Source: CAZEAC01 sp964510065
Lineage (GTDB): Bacteria; Bdellovibrionota_C; UBA2361; CAIXSY01
Direction of reading: 5' to 3'
Length of the DNA: 59,156 nucleotides
NCBI GenBank assembly: GCA_964510065.1
Contig: CAZEAC010000026.1
Location: forward strand, 1-59,156
This document shows, one piece after another, positions 49,801 to 58,193 of this stretch. The translations under genes were made by a program, and so were the position numbers. Under the pieces are notes generated by a model. It did no database searches, was not told the origin of the DNA, and saw only the letters and a program-made list of their open reading frames with translations. Position 1 is the stretch's first letter; each line of letters starts with the position of its first letter.

Positions 49801-50230
49801 TCCGAAAGATGTGAAAGATGTGTTCCTGACCTCGTTCGAGATTGAGCCAGAGTGGATTATCGAGTGCGGAAGCCGAAGACAGAAATGGATTGATATGGGT
49901 CAATCTCTCAATCTGTATATCGCCGAGCCCAGCGGAAAGAAGCTCCACGACATGTATATGTTAGCGTGGCGAAAAGGATTGAAGACCACCTACTATCTGC
50001 GCTCGCTTGGTGCAACGCAGATTGAAAAATCAACGACTGATATTAATCGACGTGGCCTGCAGCCACGCTGGATGAAGAATAAGTCGGCGTCAGCGAATAT
50101 CAAGATTGAGCGTAGTGAGCCGCAGTCCGAAGCGAGTAGCGCTGCCTCGGGGCAGAAGACGGAGAAACGCGAAGCGCTGGCCGTACCTAAATCCTGTAAC
50201 CTTGATGGCAACTGCGAAAGCTGTCAGTAA
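46853..50230 (+). CDS. nrdA: Ribonucleoside-diphosphate reductase, alpha subunit (class I)
   Basis: A 1125-residue protein. Residues about 47-140 and 155-250 are two ATP cones (VVKRNGTYVPFRRDRIVNAVEAAF; KITRRDGKTQVRFNPIKIATAIEKAF), the allosteric activity sites. The catalytic barrel (about 330-1060) has SSCYLSTVMDD and ETAVCNLGSINL, the redox Cys pair, SSNLCTEI with the radical Cys, and the C-terminus CNLDGNCESCQ, a flexible redox tail. It turns ribonucleotides into deoxyribonucleotides with NrdB. nrdB starts 31 nt after the stop, one operon. Expression is probably controlled by the NrdR-like boxes. Confidence 0.95.
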   Translation: MENSGIVSGQTEASKVRNGHIPSSDKTSETVKFSAGKGDSTRSLSNFTVVKRNGTYVPFRRDRIVNAVEAAFRASKSIPNSAPLPQDLYSIVQEVASDVVRELQTRAVGHPCLTVEEIQDVVEVKLMQAGYYEVARNYIIYRDEHKSIRDDSPRNLKITRRDGKTQVRFNPIKIATAIEKAFRASFNIGDETPEALIESVNLITNKVVARAMQMVKEGSTLHVELIQDEIERQMMAGGFYQVAKDFILYRAQRAAVRGGGEQEDEKKAEVVELVEALPKQEVLIETEVPGRAFTVRRADETTYQITELELKKRIQFASHGLESLVSADEILEESLKNFYEGIRADEVDTSNIMAARAKIEKEPAYSFVASRLLLDVIYRETMGVDARDPKVAEKHRKYFPEYLKTAIKAERLDPAILDFDLDKIANAMKLERDLQFTYLGVQTLYDRYLIHQNDRRLETPQIFWMRVSMGLAVNEGVQKTERAIEFYEVLSKFQFTSSTPTLFNAGTLHPQLSSCYLSTVMDDLKHIFKVFADDAQLSKWAGGLGNDWTNVRATGARIKGTNGRSQGVIPFLKVANDTAGAVNQGGKRKGAMCAYLETWHLDIEDFLELRKNTGDERRRTHDMNTANWIPDLFMKRVAQNGSWTLFSPSDVPDLHDLYGRAFEKRYVEYEKMVENGSLTLFKKVEAVTLWRKMLSYLFETGHPWMTFKDPSNLRSPQDHVGVVHSSNLCTEILLNTSSEETAVCNLGSINLPVHTTKDGIDRALLEKTVRTAVRMLDNVIDINYYPTVEAKNANLRHRPIGLGFMGFQDALYIQGIGYASPRAVEFADESMELISYYAILASTDLARERGAYSTFKGSKWDRGLLPIDTLKILIEERGAEYLDIDTSAKLDWAPVRKAVKQHGMRNSNTMAIAPTATISNITGVSQSIEPAYKHLYAKSNLSGDFIVHNTYLVDELKRLQMWDADMIDDLKYFDGSILEIERIPKDVKDVFLTSFEIEPEWIIECGSRRQKWIDMGQSLNLYIAEPSGKKLHDMYMLAWRKGLKTTYYLRSLGATQIEKSTTDINRRGLQPRWMKNKSASANIKIERSEPQSEASSAASGQKTEKREALAVPKSCNLDGNCESCQ

Positions 50231-50261
50231 TCGATACCTATTTTATTTAAGTGAGTAAGCT

Positions 50262-51362
50262 ATGTTGAACTTTGATGACACCGATCTCCCCTCCAATCCG
50301 TTCGCCGCGTCCGCGGGTTCGCCGAAAATAGAAGACGGTGACGGCACTAAGAAACGGGTCAAGATGAGCGAGAAGCGGCTGATTAACTGTAACACGGTTG
50401 ATGTCAATCAGCTTATGCCGCTTAAATATAAGTGGGCGTGGGAACATTACCTTAACGGCTGCGCGAACAATTGGCTCCCCACGGAAGTGCCGATGGGCAA
50501 GGATATCGAGCTTTGGAAGTCAGATAAGCTTACTACTGACGAGCGTCGCGTAATCATGCGAAACTTAGGCTTCTTTAGCACGGCCGAGAGCTTAGTCGGA
50601 AACAATATTGTTCTGGCGATCTTTAAGCATGTCACCAATCCCGAAGCGCGACAGTATCTTTTGCGCCAAGCCTTCGAAGAGGCCGTCCATACGCATACCT
50701 TTCATTATATTGTCGAAAGCCTCACGCTAGACCAGGGCGAAGTCTTTAACATGTACAATGAAATCAACACAATTCATGACAAAGATAAGTTCGAGATGGA
50801 GCTGACCGCGGATGTGGTCGATCAAAGCTTTAGTACCTCGACTCCCGAGGGGGCGCAGAAATTTCTCGAAAACCTGATCGGATTTTATGTGATCATGGAG
50901 GGGATATTTTTCTATAGCGGGTTTGTGATGATCCTTTCATTCCACCGCCAAAACAAAATGACCGGTATCGGTGAACAGTTCCAGTACATTCTTCGTGACG
51001 AGACTATCCATCTTAATTTTGGTATTGATCTTATCAACACCATTAAAGAGGAGAATCCAGAGCTTTGGAGTCCCAAGTTCCAGGCGCATATTTACGATAA
51101 GATTAAGCAGGCGGTAGAGCTCGAGTATGCCTACGCCGCTGATTGTTTGCCTCGTGGCATATTGGGATTAAGCGCGCCGATGTTTCGCGAGTATGTGCAG
51201 CATATTGCCGACAGAAGGCTCGAGCGTATCGGACTCAAGGCGATTTACGGGTCGAAGAATCCGTTCCCTTGGATGAGTGAAACGATTGATCTCGGAAAGG
51301 AGAAGAATTTCTTCGAGACTAGAGTCACCGAATATCAGACTGCCGGTGCGCTAACCTGGTAG
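50262..51362 (+). CDS. nrdB: Ribonucleoside-diphosphate reductase, beta subunit, class Ic-like (no radical Tyr)
   Basis: A 366-residue ferritin-like protein. Metal ligands can be placed at E109, E140, H143, E213, E247 and H250. In class Ia enzymes the pattern E-x2-H-x3-Y places the radical tyrosine four residues after the His; here AFEEAVHTHTFHYI has Phe147 instead. The first ligand is Glu rather than Asp. Both features match the class Ic enzyme of Chlamydia, which uses a Mn(IV)/Fe(III) centre in place of a tyrosyl radical. The C-terminus carries an acidic/aromatic tail. Cofactor is inferred, not shown. Confidence 0.93.
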   Translation: MLNFDDTDLPSNPFAASAGSPKIEDGDGTKKRVKMSEKRLINCNTVDVNQLMPLKYKWAWEHYLNGCANNWLPTEVPMGKDIELWKSDKLTTDERRVIMRNLGFFSTAESLVGNNIVLAIFKHVTNPEARQYLLRQAFEEAVHTHTFHYIVESLTLDQGEVFNMYNEINTIHDKDKFEMELTADVVDQSFSTSTPEGAQKFLENLIGFYVIMEGIFFYSGFVMILSFHRQNKMTGIGEQFQYILRDETIHLNFGIDLINTIKEENPELWSPKFQAHIYDKIKQAVELEYAYAADCLPRGILGLSAPMFREYVQHIADRRLERIGLKAIYGSKNPFPWMSETIDLGKEKNFFETRVTEYQTAGALTW

Positions 51363-52214
51363 TCAGCGATTTTGTACCATTAACATGAGCCCCGGTTCAT
51401 TGGGGGTGGGAGTGTCTTTTACAAAGGCTCTAATTCCTTGGCGCGCACATTCGGCGCGGACGTGAAACATTACGCGGGCGTACACGGCTTTTTGCTCTTC
51501 GCTCTTAGGAGAGATCGGCATTTTTTCCTCTTTGCCCAACATGACGAAAGTTACCTCGCCATTTCGCGCGACTTCGAAAAATTTTGCCAAGACCGTTGAA
51601 TGTTGTGCATGAGAGGCACTAATGTATCTCTGCATTCCCTCGAAAATCAAAGCGGCAAGGGGGCGTGCTGAGACATCCAAAGTCGCAAGTCGTACATCTT
51701 CATCACAGCGCACGTTCTCTGAGTGCGCATTGCGCGCTCCTTGGCGATGATCTGCTGGCATCGCGTGTCGATCAACTTCTACAGGGCCAGGCGTAAACTT
51801 TAGCTCTTGAAGTGTAACAAAATTGTCGAGGAGCCTTCGTGCAAAGTCTCGGCAGCGCGCAGCTTCTTTCTCGGCTGTTTCGTGTGTCGTCGTATCGATG
51901 CCTTCAAGTTGAAGTTTTCCGTGGGCGGCGCTTTGTGCGGAAGCTGAGGCGCTCTCGATTGCCTTGAGGTCAGTTTGCGTGAAGATCGTAAAGCCACGCA
52001 TTTCGAGCGCTTCCAGGAGGTCGCCTACCGCGCTGTCGACAAAGCCGAAACTGGCTCCGAGCCGGTGATAATCGACGATAGCCGCTGGCACGGGAAGTCC
52101 GGATTTCTGTAGCTCAGCCTCGCTGATTGGGTCACCGACATTTACCAGCAATCTTTGCACCGCTGAATTGATTGCCTGGCTGATTTTTACTGTGTTTTGA
52201 ACAGTTTGATTCAT
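51363..52214 (-). CDS. Protein of unknown function
   Basis: A 283-residue soluble protein. It is mainly helical, with an N-terminal KISQAINSAVQRLLVNVGDPISEAELQKSG and a longer Ala/Glu-rich helical centre. No family, signal peptide or membrane segment is recognised. It converges with nrdB, whose stop codon lies directly next to its own. A role linked to nucleotide metabolism is only a guess by position. Confidence 0.5.
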   Translation of the reverse strand: MNQTVQNTVKISQAINSAVQRLLVNVGDPISEAELQKSGLPVPAAIVDYHRLGASFGFVDSAVGDLLEALEMRGFTIFTQTDLKAIESASASAQSAAHGKLQLEGIDTTTHETAEKEAARCRDFARRLLDNFVTLQELKFTPGPVEVDRHAMPADHRQGARNAHSENVRCDEDVRLATLDVSARPLAALIFEGMQRYISASHAQHSTVLAKFFEVARNGEVTFVMLGKEEKMPISPKSEEQKAVYARVMFHVRAECARQGIRAFVKDTPTPNEPGLMLMVQNR

Positions 52215-52298
52215 GAATTTGTCACTTCTGTTATTAGTTATTGAAGCTTTGGTAGCGTAAGTGACTTATAGCGCGGAACAAAAATGAGTCTCCTACAG

Positions 52299-52314
52299 AA
52301 GCCCGAAAGGGCTT
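52299..52314. other. AAGCCC-GAAA-GGGCTT hairpin in a divergent region
   Basis: Six base pairs with a GAAA tetraloop in the 295-bp divergent region between 52214 and 52510. No T-run on either side that would make a clear terminator. The rest of this region shows nothing else I can name. Confidence 0.4.
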
Positions 52315-52509
52315 GATTCGCGCTCGCCGCCGCAATTTGTTCACATTTTTGTTCTCCTTTATCGGTGCTGACTTCTCGAGAGATTTGCGGGGTAGTGCTG
52401 AAAGTATGCATGCGCGGGAGCACGGTGCACAGCAGTAAAATCGATTAATATAAGCCCTTTAGCTGAATTTCGTCCAAGCCGATAAGTATCAAAGGGAGGA
52501 TAGTTTCTG

Positions 52510-54603
52510 ATGAAAGGCCGGGCAATTCGCAATAGCGTTTTTGTGCTATCCATTCTTGCGCTCGTGCTGCTTGCAATCGGTATCCCAGTCTTTGATAGAA
52601 GCGCACCGCTTCCGCACTCAAACCAACTTCAGTGCGTTGACGTAAACGGCCGTTGGCTTGTGACCAATGTTGATGGCAGTGCTACACCACGCGCGCCGGC
52701 AGTACTCATCAAAAAATTGAAGAAGCGAATATCCTCACTTCAGCAGAAGGCAAAAAAAGCCAAGAAGGAATCGCTTCCATCGATACTCAATAAGATCAAG
52801 GATCTTCAGAAGCAGATAGAAGATCTGCGCGCCTGCCAAAAAGGAACATTGGCACCGCAAGTTTCGACTTGCGGTAATGGGTTGCTAGACTCAGATGAGA
52901 TCTGCGATCCAGGCGACCCCATGCAGGCTGAATGTTGTGATGCAAGCTGTAAACCGCGCAGCGCGGGAGGCAGCTGTACGCTGGTATCCGGCGGGCTTGC
53001 CGGTAGCTGTGAGACCTCCGCCTGCAATGGCGCTGGCACCTGCACTATTCAAAACAGAGCGGGAACATGTGACGATGGCCAATCCTGCACCATTAACGAT
53101 CGCTGCGAGAAACGTTCCTGTATTGGAGATCCGGTGCCACCCGAATCCAAAGTCACGACTTCATGTGGTGTAGGAGAATGTAAACGGACGGTGGTCGGAT
53201 GCTCGACGGATCTCGCATGTCTGCCCGGGTCGCCGACTCCAGAAATTTGTAATGGACTGGATGATGATTGCAATGGAAAAAGTGATGATCTTCCGCCGTT
53301 AAGCTGTGGCGTCGGCGCTTGTCTTACGACAGTTTCGGCGTGCGCCAATGGAACTCCCCAGATGTGTGTATCTGGAACGCCAAGCGTCGAAATTTGCAAT
53401 GGAATCGACGATAATTGCGATGGAGCTATCGACAACGGATTAGGCACGAAGAGCTGTGGCGTTGGCTCATGCACGCGTACAGTGGTTGCATGCGTTGACG
53501 GATCGCCTTTGCAATGTATCCCAGGTGCACCATCGAACGAAATTTGTAATGGAATCGATGATGATTGTGATGGATCAATCGACGATAATCTCGGCACAAT
53601 TAACTGTGGAGTGGGAAGTTGTGCGCGGAGTGTGGCAGCTTGTGTAAACGGAACGACCCAGAGCTGTAGTCCCGGCGCACCTTCCGCCGAGGTATGTAAT
53701 CTTCTCGATGATAACTGCAATGGCCAGATTGATGATGGCCTTGGAACGACTAGCTGTGGCGTAGGGGCCTGTGTAAATACCGTGTCGACCTGCATCAATG
53801 GTCAGGCTGGCGCGTGCCAACCGAAGGCCGCCGGCAGTGAAAGCTGTAACGGAATTGATGACGACTGTGATGGAGTTATTGACGACCTTGGGCAGATTCA
53901 GTGTGGAGTCGGTGCCTGTGCGCGTTCAGTGGCCTCCTGTAACAATGGGACAGCGGGAGTCTGTGTTCCAGGAGCGGCGGGTACAGAAGTGTGCAATGGT
54001 ATTGACGACGATTGTAACGGTGCGGTTGATGATTTCACCGTTACTTGCGGCCTTGGCGCCTGTAGCGTTACCAAGCCAGCGTGCAGTAATGGTCAGAATG
54101 TGACATGCACGCCTACTCAACCGACAAGCGAAGTCTGCAATGGAATAGACGATAACTGCGACGGCAATATTGATAATGGCACCTGCGCGCTTGCCCACTC
54201 CTGCAGCCAAAATTCGCAATGCCAAAGTGGCGTTTGTAGCGACGGAGTATGCTGCAATCAAATTTGTGGCAAGTGTGCGCGCTGTGACCAGCTCAACAGT
54301 GTTGGAACTTGCGTGCTAATAGCGGCCGCAGATCCTGATGGCGAATGTCCAGTATCGGCAGCGGGAACCTGTGGGAATGCAGGAACTTGTAATGGTGCTG
54401 GAGCTTGCACACAAAAAGCACAGGGTACAATCTGTGGCTCAACAGGTCCGGGTTTTGGAACTTCGATCTGCCAGGGGAACGTGCTCGTGGGTAAGGGCCA
54501 ATGCGACGGGTTTGGAAGCTGTGACGCCTTAATGCAAGATTGCTCGCCAAAAACATGCGTGGCAGCTGTGCTTGGTCAAAACTCGTACGCTCACTGCGAA
54601 TAG
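52510..54603 (+). CDS. Exported Cys-rich protein with seven MopE-type metal-binding repeats
   Basis: A 697-residue protein with a hydrophobic N-terminal signal/anchor (FVLSILALVLLAIGIPVF), a Lys-rich coiled stretch (about 58-100) and then a Cys-rich body. The motif CNG-I-DD-[DN]-C-[DN]-G-x-I-D-D recurs seven times, each spaced by about 50 residues with a CGVGAC half between. This matches the MopE/putative metal-binding motif family (Cu-binding in methanotroph MopE). The C-terminal part has another Cys-rich style. Asp/Asn rings in the motif suggest calcium or copper binding outside the cell. GGAGG precedes ATG 52510. Confidence 0.8.
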   Translation: MKGRAIRNSVFVLSILALVLLAIGIPVFDRSAPLPHSNQLQCVDVNGRWLVTNVDGSATPRAPAVLIKKLKKRISSLQQKAKKAKKESLPSILNKIKDLQKQIEDLRACQKGTLAPQVSTCGNGLLDSDEICDPGDPMQAECCDASCKPRSAGGSCTLVSGGLAGSCETSACNGAGTCTIQNRAGTCDDGQSCTINDRCEKRSCIGDPVPPESKVTTSCGVGECKRTVVGCSTDLACLPGSPTPEICNGLDDDCNGKSDDLPPLSCGVGACLTTVSACANGTPQMCVSGTPSVEICNGIDDNCDGAIDNGLGTKSCGVGSCTRTVVACVDGSPLQCIPGAPSNEICNGIDDDCDGSIDDNLGTINCGVGSCARSVAACVNGTTQSCSPGAPSAEVCNLLDDNCNGQIDDGLGTTSCGVGACVNTVSTCINGQAGACQPKAAGSESCNGIDDDCDGVIDDLGQIQCGVGACARSVASCNNGTAGVCVPGAAGTEVCNGIDDDCNGAVDDFTVTCGLGACSVTKPACSNGQNVTCTPTQPTSEVCNGIDDNCDGNIDNGTCALAHSCSQNSQCQSGVCSDGVCCNQICGKCARCDQLNSVGTCVLIAAADPDGECPVSAAGTCGNAGTCNGAGACTQKAQGTICGSTGPGFGTSICQGNVLVGKGQCDGFGSCDALMQDCSPKTCVAAVLGQNSYAHCE

Positions 54604-54697
54604 ATTTATTCTTCTCGACAATAAATCCAAAACGCATTGTTTCTTTGGGGCTCTCTAAATTTTCTCAAGGCATACTGCCCTTATCACTGATTAGATG

Positions 54698-54733
54698 CTA
54701 ACATTAATAGATAAAACTGTCTATTAACATTAG
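54698..54733. promoter_or_regulatory. Imperfect palindrome upstream of the nitronate monooxygenase gene
   Basis: CTAACATTAATAGA (54698-54711) and TCTATTAACATTAG (54720-54733) match at 12 of 14 pairs around an 8-nt centre, 20 nt before ATG 54754. A repressor site is a reasonable guess. Confidence 0.45.
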
Positions 54734-54753
54734 GGACAAGAAAAGGAGTCGCC

Positions 54754-56160
54754 ATGGCGAGCTTACCGCAAATAATTCAGGGTGGCATGGGAATAGGAGT
54801 CTCTTCATGGCTTCTCGCCAGATCAGTCTCTCGAGTCGGGCAGCTTGGAGTAGTTTCAGGGACCTGTATTGACACAGTACTCGTGCGTCGCTTGCAAGAC
54901 GGCGACGTCGGCGGTGCGCTGCGCCGAGCCATTCGGCAATTTCCACTAAAGACGGTGAGTGAGTACGTGCTCACCAACTACTTTAACGAGAAGGGGCGCG
55001 AACCCGGGATGCCGTATCGCCTGCTTCCTATGTATCAGCGAAATAATAAAATATTTCGTGATCAAATAACTATGCTCGCTAGTTTTGTCGAAGTAATGCT
55101 GGCAAAAGAAGGTCACACCAATCCAGTTGGCTTGAACTTGCTTACCAAAATTCAACTGCCCAATCTTGCAACGATATATGGCGCCATGCTCGCAGACGTT
55201 GATTTCCTACTTATGGGTGCGGGGATTCCCAGGGAGATACCGGCGGTATTAGAGAAATTTATGTGCCATGAACCCGCGGCACTTAAGCTCGATGTTGTTG
55301 ATGATAATAGCGGAAATGTTGAGATGCTCACGCTCGATCCGCGAAACCATTTCGTTTCGTCGGCAATTCGCCATAGGCCGAAGTTTTTGCCGATCGTTTC
55401 TTCGCATGCGCTGGCTCAAATGCTTGCAAAGCGTGGGGGCGTTGATGGGTTTGTCGTCGAGGGGCCTAGAGCAGGGGGGCATAACGCTCCGCCTCGTGAT
55501 CGTGGCACCAATGATGATGGAGAACCTGTCTATGGCAAGCGCGATGAGGTCGATCTGGAGAAGATGCGAGAACTCAAGCTTCCCTTCTGGATAGCTGGCG
55601 GCATTTCAAAGCCGGAACATCTTCAAGAAGCTCGTTCTCGCGGTGCTGCCGGAGTTCAGGTAGGGACTCTTTTTTCACTTGCCAAAGAGTCGGGGATTAC
55701 AGCGTCGATAAAACGAACAATACTTTCGCTTGCGCGTGCCGGCGCGCTCAAGATTCGAACGGACCCAAATGCCTCACCAACTGGTTTCCCATTTAAAGTA
55801 GTTGATATTCCAGACTCGGTGTCGAGAGACGACGTTTACCAACGCCGTGAGAGGATCTGCGATCTCGGGTACCTGCGAAGTGCTGTACGAAAGGATGACT
55901 CGATCTGCTTCCGTTGCCCAGGCGAGCCGGTTGAGGACTATTTGCGAAAAGGAGGGGCGTTGAGTGATACATGCGGCAAGAAATGTCTCTGTAACGGATT
56001 ACTTGCTGCCGTGGGGCTTGGACAGCTGCGTGGCGGAGAAGAGCCCGAAGCACCTCTGCTGACAAGTGGCGATCAATTGTTAGAGATTTCCGAATTTCCG
56101 CCTGCGCGCTACGATGAGTATACGTCGGAGCAAGTGGTGAACTACCTGCTTCAATCTTAA
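54754..56160 (+). CDS. Nitronate monooxygenase (2-nitropropane dioxygenase) family protein
   Basis: A 468-residue protein. PQIIQGGMGIGVSSWLLARSVSRVGQLGVVSG is the FMN-binding start of the barrel, and GVDGFVVEGPRAGGHNAPPR and FWIAGGISKPEHLQEARSRGAAGVQVGTLFSL are the flavin and active-site parts. Nitronate monooxygenases oxidise alkyl nitronates; many relatives have other flavin roles. The C-terminal 100 residues include several cysteines (FRCPGEP, CGKKCLCNG), which is longer than in short family members. A palindromic operator candidate lies before it. Single-gene unit or start of a unit with sthA. Confidence 0.85.
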   Translation: MASLPQIIQGGMGIGVSSWLLARSVSRVGQLGVVSGTCIDTVLVRRLQDGDVGGALRRAIRQFPLKTVSEYVLTNYFNEKGREPGMPYRLLPMYQRNNKIFRDQITMLASFVEVMLAKEGHTNPVGLNLLTKIQLPNLATIYGAMLADVDFLLMGAGIPREIPAVLEKFMCHEPAALKLDVVDDNSGNVEMLTLDPRNHFVSSAIRHRPKFLPIVSSHALAQMLAKRGGVDGFVVEGPRAGGHNAPPRDRGTNDDGEPVYGKRDEVDLEKMRELKLPFWIAGGISKPEHLQEARSRGAAGVQVGTLFSLAKESGITASIKRTILSLARAGALKIRTDPNASPTGFPFKVVDIPDSVSRDDVYQRRERICDLGYLRSAVRKDDSICFRCPGEPVEDYLRKGGALSDTCGKKCLCNGLLAAVGLGQLRGGEEPEAPLLTSGDQLLEISEFPPARYDEYTSEQVVNYLLQS

Positions 56161-56225
56161 CCCCTGTTAAGTTGAAAATGTAATCGATTGACGAGACCGC
56201 TCCAACTCTTCCCGCGGATTTAAAT

Positions 56226-57659
56226 ATGAATAAACCTCATGTACCCGATGGCTCACGAAGTCCCTATGAACTCCTAATTATCGGAGCAGGCCCGGCCGGT
56301 CAAAAAGCCGCTATCCAGGCGGCAAAGCTTCGGAAGAGAGTTGCAATTGTCGAGGACCGCGAGGCGGTTGGTGGCGGCTGTGTCCATACCGGCACCATTC
56401 CAAGCAAGGCCTTTCGCGAGGCGGTATTACACCTTTCTGGTTTTCGCCAAAGGCTTCTCTACGGGCCGTCGTATCGTGTGAAGAGCACAATCACCATGGA
56501 GGACCTAAGCTTCCACTCACGCCGCATTGCTGAAGCTGAGATAGAAATGATCAATTTTCAACTTCAGCGTAATCATGTCGAGGTCATTCGTGGGCATGCA
56601 AACTTCATTGATAGCCATACTATCGAAGTTACCCATGCCGAGCGAAAGAGCAGGCTCCATGCTGAAAGGTTTCTTGTTGCCACTGGTGCGCACCCTTGTA
56701 AGCCCGATCACTTTGAATTTGATGGAGTTCATGTCCTATCAAGCGATGACATCTTACGCATACCGAAGATTCCACGAGCGCTTACTGTTATTGGTGGCGG
56801 TGTGATTGGGCTTGAGTATGCGTCAATGTTTGCGGCGCTTCAGGTGCCGGTAACGGTTGTGGATGGAAGGGCTCGGCTGTTAGAGTTCTTCGATAAGGAG
56901 ATAATTGATGCGCTTGTGTTTCGACTGCGCTCGTTAGGGGTCATGTTCAGGCTCGGTGAAGTTGTCGAAAGCTGCCGGGTGCGCGGGGAGAATGACGTGG
57001 AGACCCGGCTGCAGAGCGGTAAGGTAATCCTTTCGGATTGCGTATTGGTATCAGCGGGGCGAGTAAGTGCCAGTGCCGGAATGGGTCTAGAAAGCATAGG
57101 TGTTAAACTTGAGGCTCAAGGACGTATTGCGGTGAATAAGTCATTTGAAACTACTGTGCCTAACATTTATGCTGCCGGAGATGTCATAGGTTTTCCGGCG
57201 TTGGCTTCAACCTCGGCGGAGCAGGGGAGGCTCGCATGCTGCCATGCGTTTGGTGTACCTCAAGAAGAAACCGAAGTTCCTTTGCCGTATGGCATTTATG
57301 CGATACCCGAAATTGGGGTGGTCGGTAAAAGTGAAGAAGAGCTCACGAAGCAATCGATTCCCTATGAGGTCGGCACAGCACGTTACAGCGAAAGTGCACG
57401 CGGCCACTTGATTGGTGATCAAGATGGTCTTTTGAAGATTCTCGCGCACCGCGAAACCGGAGAGATACTTGGTGTTCACGCAGTCGGCGAGCAAGCCACC
57501 GAACTTATTCATATTGGTCAAGCGATACTCTACTATCGAGGGACGCTTGATTATTTGCTGCGCGCGGTATTCAACTACCCTTCGCTGGCGGGATGTTACA
57601 AGATTGCAGCGTTAAGTATTTATAACAAGATTCATAGAGCATCGGAAGGAATGGGCTAG
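56226..57659 (+). CDS. sthA: Soluble pyridine nucleotide transhydrogenase
   Basis: A 477-residue flavoprotein of the disulfide-oxidoreductase fold: IIGAGPAGQKAAIQAA (FAD site), GGGCVHTGTIPSKAFREA, VIGGGVIGLEYASMF (NAD(P) site), and NIYAAGDVIGFPALASTSAEQGR. SthA keeps GGxC-x4-G-x-IPSK with one Cys, and the second Cys of true reductases is absent (Thr here), as in SthA. It balances NADH and NADPH. ATG 56226 is 65 nt after the previous stop, so cotranscription is possible. Confidence 0.85.
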   Translation: MNKPHVPDGSRSPYELLIIGAGPAGQKAAIQAAKLRKRVAIVEDREAVGGGCVHTGTIPSKAFREAVLHLSGFRQRLLYGPSYRVKSTITMEDLSFHSRRIAEAEIEMINFQLQRNHVEVIRGHANFIDSHTIEVTHAERKSRLHAERFLVATGAHPCKPDHFEFDGVHVLSSDDILRIPKIPRALTVIGGGVIGLEYASMFAALQVPVTVVDGRARLLEFFDKEIIDALVFRLRSLGVMFRLGEVVESCRVRGENDVETRLQSGKVILSDCVLVSAGRVSASAGMGLESIGVKLEAQGRIAVNKSFETTVPNIYAAGDVIGFPALASTSAEQGRLACCHAFGVPQEETEVPLPYGIYAIPEIGVVGKSEEELTKQSIPYEVGTARYSESARGHLIGDQDGLLKILAHRETGEILGVHAVGEQATELIHIGQAILYYRGTLDYLLRAVFNYPSLAGCYKIAALSIYNKIHRASEGMG

Positions 57660-58193
57660 GCAACCCGGAATTGAGAACATCTCGGAACAGAAAAACTATG
57701 GCATTGAGAGCCTGAATTTGTGTGAGTGGTGCTAGGCTTCTCACGCTTCCAAGATGAGAGGAGGAGGTCTCGATCTCCTTTTCTCTCTTCCGACGCGGAC
57801 TGCATCTATGGTGGAATCGAATGAACTCGACGATCCAGTAAAGATAGTTCTGCGCAGTCTATTGACTTCATTGGCGTACGGAAGCAACCTCGCGACCGGC
57901 CTGGAGCGGAGCCTTTTCCCGATCAGGAGCATTGTGTTGTTGACTCATGCCCAGCAATTCGTGCAGCTTTGTAAAAGATTTCCTGGGTAGGTACCTCTAT
58001 GAAAGCGGCGAATCCGTTCGCTGCTACAGGGTAAGCTGAAAGAGTGGCAAATTGCTGAAATCGGTAGTAATTGCCCTTCGTTCGTTCCCTCAGAGACCGC
58101 GCGCAAAGGTAAATTTCATAATAATATCAATACTTGCGCGGTCTCTGGGGGAAATTTTCTGGGCTGCTACCTATTCTCTGAAGCCCTACTCAA
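57660..58193. other. 534-bp intergenic region
   Basis: No gene is supported; a 78-codon frame at 57754-57990 has no conserved look and is rejected. The right part holds the large inverted repeat at 58091-58147. Confidence 0.45.
58091..58147. repeat. Inverted repeat, about 14-bp stem with AT-rich loop
   Basis: CAGAGACCGCGCGCAA (58091-58106) and TTGCGCGGTCTCTG (58134-58147) pair with two bulged bases, and the stem extends slightly outward. The loop (about 27 nt) is AT-rich. It lies 47 nt after the stop of the minus-strand gene at 58194. It could be a terminator-like element or a recombination-type hairpin; no T-run is seen. Confidence 0.55.

Noticed and set aside
53240..54180. Regular DNA repeats that could be a CRISPR array
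   Set aside because: Repeats keep one reading frame and code for MopE-type units; no short constant repeat with unique spacers.
57754..57990. 78-codon frame between sthA and the NTase gene
   Set aside because: Weak coding look, no homology signal, and no partner gene.
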